In this document: positions 8,479 through 18,000 of the stretch, piece after piece | Numbering within the stretch: the first letter of the stretch is position 1 | Layout of the letters: every line of letters starts with the position of its first letter | From: a virus | Strand: one strand, 5' to 3' | DNA: 34,308 nt | IMG/VR virus record: IMGVR_UViG_3300020417_002200 | Coordinates: 1-34,308 of that record | Notes under the pieces: model-generated | What the model was told of the DNA's origin: nothing | What the model saw: only the letters and a program-made list of their open reading frames with translations | The model's database searches: none | Program-made: the position numbers and the translations under genes

Positions 8479-10014
8479 TTAGAACTCGATTACGATTTTA
8501 ATATCCTCGATTTGGTCTCCAGCACGAGTAATCGCGCCCCTGTTATCTATGTAGATAACTTCTCCAGAGTTAGGTTGGACCTCAGGTTTGGCATAACCAT
8601 TAGTGAATGCCATACCCAAGTCATATTCCGTGTTGTTGATAACTCTGGTTGAGGAGCCAGAAACAATCGGGAAGTTAATATCAGGGTCAGCAGATGCACC
8701 TGATGTTGCACCTACGACAGGGTTACCACCCTCAAACTCAATTAGGTTTCCAGTGAATTCAGGGAATACACCGTCAATTCTGTTTTGGTAATACTTAAGG
8801 ACTTTTGTAGTAGAATTCCAAGAGATTACACGACCACGAGCAGTTACTTGTTGACCACCAATGGTCCTAGACTGTGTGATAATTTCGTCTGTTTGAAAGT
8901 TACCAGTAAAAGAAGGAGAGAAGATTACCGCTTTTGTTGCTGACAAAGTAAGGTCAGAAGTCAACTCCTGAGTGCCATACTTAAATGGGTTAATAACCAA
9001 ACCAATACGACGGTAATCGTTATCAGTTGGGAAGTCACCACTACCTTCAGCATAGGTAAACTTGGTGTTAATCATGACTCGGAAACCACCCAGCTCAGTG
9101 GCAGGGTCAGCACCGTGTCCAGTTACGGGTGGGATAATGACTTCGACGCTACCCCCTGTACCTGTCCCTGCACCGATTCCGTTGACTTCATCGATGATGA
9201 CTTTACCGAAGGTGTATCCACTTCCTCCCGAAGTAACAGTGGCGTTAACAATACGCCCACCATCAACAACAAGCGAAACACGCCCGCCAATGCCATCACC
9301 TTTAATGGGGACATTTTCATAAGTGCCATTGTTATAACCAGAACCTGAGGACGCAATAATAACAGTATCAATTTCACCACCGATAGCATCTGCTACCACG
9401 GCAGTGTCACTCAACACTGGCATATATTCGTTGGAGAAGAATTTTAGGACTTGACCAACAGGGATCGTATACATATACTTCCAACGATAACCATCGGCAG
9501 TTGTAATAACGGATGTGGAAGTACCAGTAGGCTCAACAGTAGAAGGTTTACCGTTAGGATCAGAAGGACTGGTCCCGTTGTAGATGCACTTATAGACCTG
9601 ATACGACGAGTTAACGACGTAAAAGTCTGCATCATAAAGTTTCGTCGCACCCGACGAAGCGGTTTTAGTCGCGGAGTAATCATGACGATACATGTCATAA
9701 ACGTAACCCAAACCACCAGTGGTCTGTTCGGGTGGAATCCAATCTGTACGACGGATAACTTGAATCGTGTCATTTGCTAACACACGTTTCAATGATATCA
9801 TGTCAGCATAGTCATCCGAAAACTCTTGGAAAGAGTCAACAGGATCAGGTGCTGCATTTTCGTTGTCCCATGGTTGAGGACGACCGATGAACACGTACAG
9901 TCGGTCACGGTCAGCTCCTGCTAAGAGGTCAGATTGCGTGGGGTCGGGACCCTCAAGTGCTTTTCTGAATCTTTCAGCAGTAAAAATTCTAAACTGGTCG
10001 GTAAGTAGTGCCAT
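8479..10014 (-). CDS. 8: T4-like baseplate wedge protein gp8
   Basis: The N-terminal third carries the gp8 pattern: TDQFRIFTAERFRKAL, a YVFIGRPQPWDNE segment, RRTDWIPPE, YDMYRHDYSA, LYDADFYVVNSSYQVYKCI, then DGYRWKYMYTIPVGQVLKFF. In T4, gp8 is one of the proteins making up each baseplate wedge. At 511 residues it is longer than T4 gp8 (334). Part of the excess is a glycine-rich insert at about residues 213-300 with two GSGY units (GSGYNNGTYENVPIKGDG and GGSGYTFGKVIID) like those of neighbouring proteins. The core resumes with FRVMINTKFTYAEGSGDFP and RRIGLVINPFKYG. ATG at 10014 follows a 35-base gap containing CATAAATA and a weak purine-rich tract. It ends one base before the DUF4815 gene. I am confident of the family, less so of the insert boundaries. 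Confidence 0.93.
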   Translation of the reverse strand: MALLTDQFRIFTAERFRKALEGPDPTQSDLLAGADRDRLYVFIGRPQPWDNENAAPDPVDSFQEFSDDYADMISLKRVLANDTIQVIRRTDWIPPEQTTGGLGYVYDMYRHDYSATKTASSGATKLYDADFYVVNSSYQVYKCIYNGTSPSDPNGKPSTVEPTGTSTSVITTADGYRWKYMYTIPVGQVLKFFSNEYMPVLSDTAVVADAIGGEIDTVIIASSGSGYNNGTYENVPIKGDGIGGRVSLVVDGGRIVNATVTSGGSGYTFGKVIIDEVNGIGAGTGTGGSVEVIIPPVTGHGADPATELGGFRVMINTKFTYAEGSGDFPTDNDYRRIGLVINPFKYGTQELTSDLTLSATKAVIFSPSFTGNFQTDEIITQSRTIGGQQVTARGRVISWNSTTKVLKYYQNRIDGVFPEFTGNLIEFEGGNPVVGATSGASADPDINFPIVSGSSTRVINNTEYDLGMAFTNGYAKPEVQPNSGEVIYIDNRGAITRAGDQIEDIKIVIEF

Positions 10015-10037
10015 CTTTTAGCAGTTTCCCTTCTTTT

Positions 10038-10045
10038 TATTTATG
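10038..10045 (-). promoter_or_regulatory. Candidate late promoter before gp8 (CATAAATA)
   Basis: The minus strand reads CATAAATA, which fits the NATAAATA late-promoter form of T4-like cyanophages. It lies in a 35-base intergenic gap, 24 bases upstream of the gp8 ATG, just enough for a short leader holding the purine-rich AAGAAGGGAAAC tract. It could boost gp8 and the DUF4815 gene separately from read-through transcription. Evidence is motif plus position only. Confidence 0.45.
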
Positions 10046-10049
10046 AGGC

Positions 10050-11912
10050 TTATTCATCCTCGTTTCTAACATAAGTTGTGTACTCAACAGAAATAATATC
10101 TGCCTGCGCACCTGACGTATTACCACGTAAAATTTCTCCAACTTGCCACTTATAAGTGGGGTCGTTTGCAACAATATCCTTAACAGTCAATGTAAACTGA
10201 CCATCTTTAGGTCCAGTCACTCTTTCAACTGTGGTTGCAGTTAGACCTGTTGTTAGACCTTCTACAACTTCGGCGTTTCCACCTGCACCTGGCACATTGA
10301 ATAGTGTGGCAGTGTTATATGTAATGACTATATTTGCTACAGATGTGTGAGTATCACCATCTCCCAAAGCACCAGCAGTACTAATAGTTGCAACCAAAGG
10401 TTGTGCGTTACCATCGTAGATTTGGTCACCAACTTGGAAGAGAGTTGTGTTTTGACCACCAAGTGTCTCCTCAATACCATATTTAGACGAGGCGATACCC
10501 CCATCTAAATTAATTTGGTTTTCATACTCTGTCCCAGTGTTAACAAGGTCAATAATACCGTCACCCGCACCATCTAATTCATCATCATCCTCAAACTTTC
10601 TATTAAGGATTAGACTAATTGGACTTGTAAATGCAACGATATTTTCTCCTTCTGCCTCTACCAACACATGAGGCTCAACACCTGTGCCAGACGATGCAGC
10701 AATACCACATACAAACGCGATAATTTTTGACTTCTCATTAGAGCGACCAGCGTCAATAAACGCCAATTCATCAACCTGAAATGTCAGGTAAAGTGCTCTT
10801 TCAGTAGGGTCCCAATCATATACGATTGCAACTCTATTATTAGAGGACTCAATAACTCTTCTTACCTTATCAGTAACTTGGAAATCATATTGAGTTATCC
10901 CATTTTCATCATTCTGCAAACTATCGAGAATGACTTTTTGGTCAAATCTAAAGTTGATACCTCTATCACATCCAGTAAATGATGTAGCAGTCTTACCTGT
11001 ATATCTGATAACTTCCCTACCAACCAGGAATTTACCTGAGCCTGCATATGGGTCAGTTGTCTCAACATGTATGGTGTCACCACCACTGCTGACATTAGTG
11101 AGTAGACCTGTCAGGTTATACAGCACAGAGTTTAAGCTCTGTCTATTTCTCGCTGTCCTAATAAGGTCGGTATCTCTTGTAAAGATAATGTTTGGTGTGC
11201 TTTGATATCCACTACCACCAGAGATTAGGTCAATGTTGGTAATAGCACCAAGGTCAATATAGGCCGCGGCAGATGCACCGCTACCACCGCCACCAATAAT
11301 CTGAATAAGTGGAGGAGTCTCAAAGAATTCACCAGCGTTGGTAATTTGAATGCTACTAACTTGACCAAACTGATTGACGTTTGCAACACCAGTCGCACCT
11401 TGTCCACCACCACCTGAGATGATAATGTTAACGTCTTCTTCAGTATAGTTTCTACCAGCCTGCTGAATAGACAAACCAGTTAGCAGACCTGTGATAGGCA
11501 CCAACTCACTACCTGACCCACCACCACCTACAATGTTTGCCTCAGCATCAAAATATCCATCACCGAAAGCGGTCATCTGGATATAGTCAATACCACCGTC
11601 AGGTTTTAGAAATACATTACCTGTCGCTGAGCCATCTGAATTCTCATCTTCAATTTCTAATCTTAGAGGGTCATATCCTTCACCAGGATCTAAAACCTCT
11701 ACAGCAATAATCTCACCTTTACTACCAGCGATAACTGGTCTCAACACTGCCTCTCTAATAGGTGTGCCACAATTACCAATACGAAGCCTAGGTGGGTCAT
11801 TAGGGTCATAACCTGACCCCGACTCAACGACATAGACCTCCCTCACCCCGAAGATGCTGTTAAACATCGGGACGATTTGTGCTCCAGAACCAGTAACTGT
11901 GCGTGTTGTCAT
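10050..11912 (-). CDS. GSGY beta-repeat structural protein (620 residues)
   Basis: ATG at 11912 overlaps the previous gene's TGA as ATGA, so the two are translationally coupled. Roughly residues 25-245 hold six tandem units of about 35-40 residues with the pattern I-x-GSGY-x(3)-P-x-I/V-x-I-x-GGGGSGA (for example GSGYDPND, GEGYDPL, GSGYQSTP), some degenerate (GRNYTEED, GEFFETPP). A phage beta module follows at about 270-330 (FLVGREVIRYTGKTATSF, GCDRG), like one in the DUF4815 protein. The last ~30 residues are a WQVGEILRGNTSGAQADI module. These are structural, probably beta-rich folds with no catalytic residues seen. The gene directly precedes gp8, and its repeat type is also found in gp8 and the giant protein, which suggests a baseplate-peripheral protein or fibre. 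The exact role is unknown. Confidence 0.88.
   Translation of the reverse strand: MTTRTVTGSGAQIVPMFNSIFGVREVYVVESGSGYDPNDPPRLRIGNCGTPIREAVLRPVIAGSKGEIIAVEVLDPGEGYDPLRLEIEDENSDGSATGNVFLKPDGGIDYIQMTAFGDGYFDAEANIVGGGGSGSELVPITGLLTGLSIQQAGRNYTEEDVNIIISGGGGQGATGVANVNQFGQVSSIQITNAGEFFETPPLIQIIGGGGSGASAAAYIDLGAITNIDLISGGSGYQSTPNIIFTRDTDLIRTARNRQSLNSVLYNLTGLLTNVSSGGDTIHVETTDPYAGSGKFLVGREVIRYTGKTATSFTGCDRGINFRFDQKVILDSLQNDENGITQYDFQVTDKVRRVIESSNNRVAIVYDWDPTERALYLTFQVDELAFIDAGRSNEKSKIIAFVCGIAASSGTGVEPHVLVEAEGENIVAFTSPISLILNRKFEDDDELDGAGDGIIDLVNTGTEYENQINLDGGIASSKYGIEETLGGQNTTLFQVGDQIYDGNAQPLVATISTAGALGDGDTHTSVANIVITYNTATLFNVPGAGGNAEVVEGLTTGLTATTVERVTGPKDGQFTLTVKDIVANDPTYKWQVGEILRGNTSGAQADIISVEYTTYVRNEDE
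11175..11840 (-). repeat. Six-unit GSGY glycine-rich repeat array in the 620-residue protein
   Basis: Six coding repeats of about 105-120 bases each encode a beta-strand, a G-x-GY turn, a P-x-I/V strand and a GGGGSGA loop. Some units are clear and others eroded, so this is an old duplicated protein repeat and not a recent DNA tandem repeat. Confidence 0.75.
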
Positions 11913-13405
11913 ACGATTATGATGTCACCAATCATTGCTGTGTGTGATGGGATACCACACTGATATTTGTAGTTAGTACCTGGCGACAGTGACATAGGAA
12001 TCGTGTAGTATTGGACTCCTTCATCGCTACCACTTGTGCCATTGGTAATAGCAGACCCACCTGCTGATTGTCTAAGTTTGAATGGGTGAGATGCACCTGA
12101 AGCATTATGGAATCTGTAAGTAAATCCTCTCATCAGATAGATGGTTGGATTCCATGTGCTACTTGATACGCCAGGTCCATCAAAAGACCATCCATTACTT
12201 GTGTTACCATTAACAACCCATCCGATTGTAGGAGATGCAACGGTTTCTAAAGTGCCGTTTCCATCAACGATTAGGTTGTTATTCTCACTAAGACTTTGAC
12301 CGCTAGTGAGAGAAAGTTGAGCTGTAATAGTTGCAGTATTACTACTTACAGCGGTAGTAATGCCGTTGCCTCCAGCGATGGTGAAAGTGCTATCGCTGGC
12401 ATTTGCAGTATATGACCCACTATCACCTGCAACACCCTGCAATACGTTTTGGACAACGTTGGGTGAAGAGTTTGTAATTGTTAGATTATCACCATTAATA
12501 GCGGTGGAAACCCCAGTGCCACCAACAAAATTAATAGTAGTAGCAGTAGAATTAGCCGTCTTGCTTCCGCTGTCAGAGCCGATACTAGAGAAGATATTTT
12601 GGTCTGCATCTCCTAATGCTCCTGTCATATTGATGGTAACTGTATCTCCAGCAATAGATGTGGAGATGTTAGTGCCACCAGCGAATGTTAACGTATCCGT
12701 CGCAGCAGACGCCGTAGTCGTACCAGAGTCCGCATTGATTGTCTCGAAAAGGTTTTGTGTAGTGCCGCCACCACCGCCAGTTGAGGCAAGATCATTTGCT
12801 GGCTCCCATTGCGAATTTGCTGATACCCATTTTAACACTTGACCATCAGAAGGTCCACCACCTGCTGTTAAATCAACATCAGTCAATTCACCGATGCTGC
12901 TACCAGAGTCAATCAGCTGAATCCATGCTCCACCATGAGCAAAATATCCATGGTTTTCTGCGTGCACATGTGCAAACATACCATGATGGTTTGATGCAGC
13001 AGGCAAGTCACCTGTAGTGTCAAAGTGATTGGTATACTTTAGTTTACCGTCAGTGCCATCAATATAAGTTAGTGCATCTCCTGTGCCACCTGCCCAAAAT
13101 TTAATATGACCACTACCATTAGGTTTGATAACGACATCACCATTAGATGATGAGCTGATTTGGAATCCTCCAACGTCTAGATTTTCTGTCAACGTTGAAA
13201 GACCACCCTCTACAAATGCTGAGCCATCCCATTTAAGGAATTGTCCATTAGAAGGTGTGCCGATATTAATTTGCAGGTTGGTATCATTACCAAGAGCTGT
13301 ATACAACTCATTAATAACGGAATTCAGTTTGATAGCGCCATCTCTCAGGCTATCACCTGTCCCGTCATTAGCGGATGAGCCGATGTTGAGGTTTTGCTTT
13401 GCCAT
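11909..13405 (-). CDS. Fibre-like structural protein with cupredoxin-like C-terminus (498 residues)
   Basis: The N-terminus (NLNIGSSANDGTGDSLRDGA then IKLNSVINELY) is a motif common at the start of T4-like phage fibre-type proteins. Residues ~215-358 hold three tandem units of about 45 residues, each beginning Q-N-(L/I/V) and containing DSG-x(2)-TA, an F/I-x-GG core and a T-x-I strand. The last ~80 residues resemble a cupredoxin: a YRFHNASGASHPFKL strand, then YKYQCGIPSHTAMIGDI. H440, C483, H488 and M491 are spaced like type 1 copper ligands; C-x4-H resembles azurin. Whether copper is bound is unknown. ATG at 13405 follows a 25-base gap with no clear Shine-Dalgarno. The stop overlaps the next start. 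The likely role is a minor fibre or a decoration of the baseplate; this is inference from family and context. Confidence 0.88.
   Translation of the reverse strand: MAKQNLNIGSSANDGTGDSLRDGAIKLNSVINELYTALGNDTNLQINIGTPSNGQFLKWDGSAFVEGGLSTLTENLDVGGFQISSSSNGDVVIKPNGSGHIKFWAGGTGDALTYIDGTDGKLKYTNHFDTTGDLPAASNHHGMFAHVHAENHGYFAHGGAWIQLIDSGSSIGELTDVDLTAGGGPSDGQVLKWVSANSQWEPANDLASTGGGGGTTQNLFETINADSGTTTASAATDTLTFAGGTNISTSIAGDTVTINMTGALGDADQNIFSSIGSDSGSKTANSTATTINFVGGTGVSTAINGDNLTITNSSPNVVQNVLQGVAGDSGSYTANASDSTFTIAGGNGITTAVSSNTATITAQLSLTSGQSLSENNNLIVDGNGTLETVASPTIGWVVNGNTSNGWSFDGPGVSSSTWNPTIYLMRGFTYRFHNASGASHPFKLRQSAGGSAITNGTSGSDEGVQYYTIPMSLSPGTNYKYQCGIPSHTAMIGDIIIV
12330..12760 (-). repeat. Three tandem QN...DSG...GG beta-repeats
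   Basis: Three in-frame repeats of about 135-145 bases encode the starts TQNLFETINADSG, DQNIFSSIGSDSG and VQNVLQGVAGDSG. Each continues with TA-x(5-7)-F/I-x-GG-x-x-I/V-x-T-x-I. They are diverged copies, consistent with a fibre-shaft beta module. Confidence 0.75.
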
Positions 13406-13427
13406 GGTGGGTAGATTTCTACAGTGT

Positions 13428-13435
13428 TATTTAGG
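13428..13435 (-). promoter_or_regulatory. Weak late-promoter-like element (CCTAAATA)
   Basis: CCTAAATA on the minus strand overlaps the TAA stop of the upstream gene and lies about 22 bases before the ATG at 13405. It matches TATAAATA at six of eight positions. A T4-type start would leave only a very short leader. It may simply be a TAA stop followed by A/T. Confidence 0.25.
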
Positions 13436-15029
13436 TGCCGTCGAAGGACTGAGCGGTAGAATCCATAGTCGATGATGTACTATCGAATCTATTAGCAAGG
13501 TTACCGCCACCACCTTGTCCAGCAACAGTCAGTGTGACTGCGTTAGAATCTAGTGGTGAGTTTTGTGCTGCTGGGGCACCGAGTGGTCCCGTAATACGGA
13601 CTCGATACTTATAACCAGTCATATATGCCAGTGCAGTCACCTGATAAGATGCTGCTGTTGCTCCAGTGATTGCTGCAAAAGCGAAACCACCGTCAGTGGA
13701 GCGATACCATTGATATCCAATAGGACCGTTTTCTGGCAAAACTTGTGAATTGGCAGTAAACGTAGCGGTCTCGCCAACGTTGACTGTTGCATTCTGGGGT
13801 TGCAGTGTAAACTGCAATGTGGATGGTGCAGGACCACCACCTCCTTGGTCTCCACCACCACCCTGATCGGGCACTACAGTGGTGTTTGTATATGTGACAT
13901 CAATCAACTCTCTAGTTGTCAATCCACACATGAATGGAAACTCTGCGTGAGTTACATCGTCAGGGTCAACACTCAAGAAGTATGCATATGTGCCTGTTGG
14001 ATATTCTGGTGTGATACAAAATCTTCCATTATGGTAGTCTAGGTCACCAGTGCCCTCAACATACTGCCAGTCCTCAACGAGAGACCCTGCAGGGGGGTTT
14101 TCGGGAGTGCTACCATAGTCAGGTCTACCATCAACTTCCACGTCCCTGATAGCATATGATGAGGACATGGGTTTGGTGCCACTCAAATTATCCCATGGAT
14201 TCTGATAGGCATAAGGACCATATACAGGGAATCCATCAAAGGCGACTCCAACCATCTTGGAGTGTCCATCAGGATGTCTGATGTTGTCTCCGTTATATTG
14301 TGTGGTGCCATAATAATCATTATAAGATGCTATAGCAGACCCTGCTTTCCAACAAGACAGGAAGTCTGAATCATGATAATGATATTGTCCAGACTGCTCA
14401 GGGTGACCACCACAACTATCAGCACCAAAACTGATAGGCAGATTATCTGCATGAGCATTCCAACTAAACCCTGTAGGAGGGTTACCTCCATCACCAGCAC
14501 TAGGATTAAACAGTGCTACACCATTAGCAGAGATACCAATAGTGCCTAGAGGAGTATTAGTCCTACCATTTCTCTGGTCATAATATGTGTAAGCACCTGT
14601 AACAGGTGTTGTTGCCTGGTCAGCAACAATCAAATCAAGTCTGTCATCTGATGCTAACCAACATTCGCCATCAATAGATGTGAATGATGTGCCCTTAAAC
14701 AGAAATACTTGTTTATAGTCATCAAAGACAAAGAGAATACGGTCGCCTGGTCGAATACTTGGATTCGCACCAGCGAATAACGCATTGTCATTTAACGATA
14801 GTGTTATCGAGCGAATAAAACCGTCATGAGTATAATTGGCATCATCAAACTGACGGCCAATACCAAATGTCCCACCACGATAGTAGAAGTCGTGGTCGAA
14901 ATCTTGCTCTTGAACAGTGTTGGGATTGTTATCATTGGGAAACGTACCATAACCTACGGGAGCAGGCAGACCATCTGCTGCTACCGTAAGAATTCTAGTA
15001 CCTGAAACGTAACTTGCAGTGCCCGCCAT
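13431..15029 (-). CDS. YHYH-domain plus Ig-like domain virion protein (532 residues)
   Basis: ATG at 15029 lies 14 bases after the stop of the giant gene, with no clear Shine-Dalgarno. After a beta-rich N-terminus, about residues 155-390 form a complete YHYH domain: IGISANGVALFNP, a SCGGHPEQSGQYHYH core near residue 213, VGVAFDGFPVYGPYAY, then GDLDYHNGRFCITPEYPTGT and YAYFLSVD. YHYH domains occur in secreted and phage proteins, but their activity is not established; the conserved His, Cys and Asp residues suggest metal or ligand binding. Residues ~400-507 are an Ig-like domain (FTLQPQNATVNVGETATF ... YQWYRSTDGG ... YRVRITG), a common virion surface add-on thought to aid weak binding to cells or glycans. 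A short Ser/Thr-rich tail follows. Both modules recur in the neighbouring giant protein, which points to shared ancestry or exchange. Confidence 0.9.
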   Translation of the reverse strand: MAGTASYVSGTRILTVAADGLPAPVGYGTFPNDNNPNTVQEQDFDHDFYYRGGTFGIGRQFDDANYTHDGFIRSITLSLNDNALFAGANPSIRPGDRILFVFDDYKQVFLFKGTSFTSIDGECWLASDDRLDLIVADQATTPVTGAYTYYDQRNGRTNTPLGTIGISANGVALFNPSAGDGGNPPTGFSWNAHADNLPISFGADSCGGHPEQSGQYHYHDSDFLSCWKAGSAIASYNDYYGTTQYNGDNIRHPDGHSKMVGVAFDGFPVYGPYAYQNPWDNLSGTKPMSSSYAIRDVEVDGRPDYGSTPENPPAGSLVEDWQYVEGTGDLDYHNGRFCITPEYPTGTYAYFLSVDPDDVTHAEFPFMCGLTTRELIDVTYTNTTVVPDQGGGGDQGGGGPAPSTLQFTLQPQNATVNVGETATFTANSQVLPENGPIGYQWYRSTDGGFAFAAITGATAASYQVTALAYMTGYKYRVRITGPLGAPAAQNSPLDSNAVTLTVAGQGGGGNLANRFDSTSSTMDSTAQSFDGT

Positions 15030-15040
15030 CGTTTTACTTT

Positions 15041-15048
15041 TATTTAGT
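15041..15048 (-). promoter_or_regulatory. Doubtful late-promoter-like element (ACTAAATA)
   Basis: ACTAAATA overlaps the stop codon of the giant gene and ends only 12 bases before the next ATG. This is too close for a normal late promoter with a leader. It is listed because the same TAAATA core recurs at three other gene junctions. Confidence 0.15.
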
Positions 15049-18000
15049 TGTCATCGAAGATTTGTACTGGGCTGAAGTTGCTCAATACGGTTGCACCTGT
15101 CTGGACGCTAAGGACAGCACTCAATGAGTAAACAGGAGTTGCACCTGCAGCAGTGATTGCGACTCTGTATTCGTCACCATCGTCTGCCTGTGCAGCGTTG
15201 TTTGTATTGTATGTGGACTGGTTAGCACCAATGATGTTGCTCCAAGTCTGTGTGCCATATTCCTTCTTCTGCCACTGATAATTGAGTGAAGAAGTGTTAG
15301 TAACTGTTGCCGCTACTGTGAAGGATGCTGTCTGACCTTGGTTAACAGTCACGTTAACTGGGTCAATCTGAATAGCGATTGTGCCAGGTGTGATTGTTGT
15401 GCCACCAGTGTATTCAGCACCTTCACCCGCGAGGACATCGAAACCACCGTTGACAGGTGTGCCAGTAGGTTCGACGAAATCTACAGGGACTTCAGTCTCA
15501 ACGTCAACTACAGGTGAGGTGTAACCAACACCCGAAGTCTTAACATCAATTCTTGTGATACCCATCAATGCCTTGATTTGTGCGTCAAAACCAGAGGAGG
15601 AAATAACGTCAACATTCGGGCGTGAGGAATATCCATCGCCAGGATTGGTGAGGATAGCGTTAGTAACCTGACCAGAGATAATACTTGCAAGAGCAGCAGC
15701 GTTACGACCCTTAACTGAGCCAGTATATTCAAAGGTAATCAAAGAGTTGGAAGACTCAATCAGAGCAACATCTCTTCTAAATTCTTCACCCTCAATTAAC
15801 AGTTGGTCACCAGCTTCAATAGGTGGCACCACAGTTGCAGCAATCACGTCAGCGTCACTACCAATGTAGGAGAATCCAACGAATGTGCTACCTGCGCGAG
15901 GCACTTCAGCGAAGATGATTCTAGAACCCACAAGCTCGTATGCGATGCCAGGTTCCTGAATGATACCGTTGAGTGAAACGATAATGTTGTTTTCAGGGAG
16001 GATAGTGTTAGAAGAAACACCCTCAGTAAGAGTCAGTGAGTAGAAGAGACCTTGACGCTTGAGGTTGAAGGACGAGCGTAAGGAGTCAAACTCAAAGCTG
16101 ATATCATCCAACTGACGCAACTTACCAACATAGTATCCAATAAACTCAGACCCGATTTCAGGTGCCTCGTTGAATTGAATCTTGTCGGAGAATGCAACGT
16201 AAGATGCGTTACCGCCAGGTGGTTGAAGGACACCGTTAACAAACACGAGCAAGTGACCAGCAGGATCTGGGAAGTATGCTTCACCATTGCTGACTGTGAG
16301 GTCAAACTGTGTCTGACTACCGTCAAATCCTCTAAAGTATCTCTCAACTCTACCTTCCAGTGTGCGTGCGTTAGTAACAGCACCACCCCATCCATAATCA
16401 GACTTAACAGTCATGTTATTGGAGAATACGCCGACAGCATCTTCGACCCAAATGGTTGCAGTGATACCTTGCTGCTCAATAGCAACAACTTTACCGTAAG
16501 TGAAGGATTGTGTATCAGTGTAGGAGTTAACCTGTGCGTAGATAGTTGGGAAGTTACTACCAACATCAATCTTACCGATAGAGTTAGCAGGGTTAGACAA
16601 TTCAGAGATATCACCACCAACACCCACAGGAATGAGGTTAGCGATAAACAATCTATGAATGCCATATTGAGGGTCACTTGGGTCAAGGTCCAAACCGTTG
16701 ATATACTCAGTTACCGTTGCACGGAAACCAGGATTTTTCTCAATGGTGCCTTGTAACAAGGATACTTGGTCGCCAGGTCTGAATGTATCAGAAACGCCAG
16801 TATCAGTAATAGCAGTGCCCAACTCAAGTTGATAGATGTTGGTGCCGTGGATAAACTGGTTAAGTTGAATCTGAGTGCCAGAGATACCCTTAATATCAAG
16901 GATGTAATCTGTAACACTACCGTAGATAACGTCGCCAGGCTCCCACTCGTTAGTGATTGTCTCAACATCAATCGTGACACGACCACCAGTGTTACCAGTC
17001 AAACTACCAGACTTGTTAACGTAGGATGACATGTAACCTTCGGCAGCGTTGGAATCGCTGAAGAAGTAATCATCAGTATCAAAGTCACCACGCTCAACGT
17101 TGATAAGCAGTCTGTCATCAGATGTGCCGACTGTAGCAGTTGCACCTGAGGTGATACCTTCGATGACTGCACCAGCAGCGATTGTGCCAGCAACGTTGAT
17201 AAGTTTGACGAAGGACTCGCCGTCGTTATTAGTCTTAGTTGTTTGAAGGACTTTACCAGTGTTAGCAGTTGCACCTTGGACCACGACATCTTCACCGTTA
17301 ACGAAGTTGTCATAAATTGCCAGTGTCTGTGAAACGTTGGTGAGAGGATAATTCTTAAATTTCTTAAGGATTCTTGCCTCGTTAGCAAAGACGCTTCCAA
17401 CCTCAGATGTTGCTTCAGATGTAGACCCGAAGATAACGTCTGCAGGGTTAAATCCACCTTGGATTGGAGTCTCAGATGGGTCTGCAGGGAATACAGAAGC
17501 GACACGATTAATACCACTTCTTCTAACAACAGAGAAGATTTGCTGACCACTGTTAGAAAGGTCTGGAAGTAATTCTCTGAATCTACCGTCATGAATGTAG
17601 TGAGCACCAACTTCAAACCATGTCGCAGTTGCAGTCATCACATACCAATAAGATTGGGTAGCGAATGCTTCGACAGAAGTCTGAGATGCTGGGATGTATT
17701 GTAGGATATCACCACGACGGAATTGGTTAGAGCGATATACTCTAACTCTATACTCAGCACGGTCAAATCCAACGTTGACTTCAGGTGTGAGGACAACCAA
17801 AGCAGGGTCAGTGTTGTAGTCAACACCCATCTCATACTTAAGGTTGCGAGGCATGAGGTCTGTAGAAGGCACAAATGTGACACTTGCTTCAGTCGGGAAT
17901 TTAGACATCTCCAAGGAATACTCCATCGGGTTGAAGGAGGAATCCATGATGAATTCTGCTGCCTCTTGATTGTAATCCAATCTTTCAGGCATAACGTAGA

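Noticed and set aside
13410-13422. Small hairpin GTAG-AAAT-CTAC before the 498-residue gene
   Set aside because: The stem is only four pairs with no T run, too weak to be a terminator or credible regulator.
16175-16756. Plus-strand frame of 193 codons opposite the giant gene
   Set aside because: It is a shadow of a repetitive glycine-rich coding region; no recognisable motif and no transcription signal on that strand.
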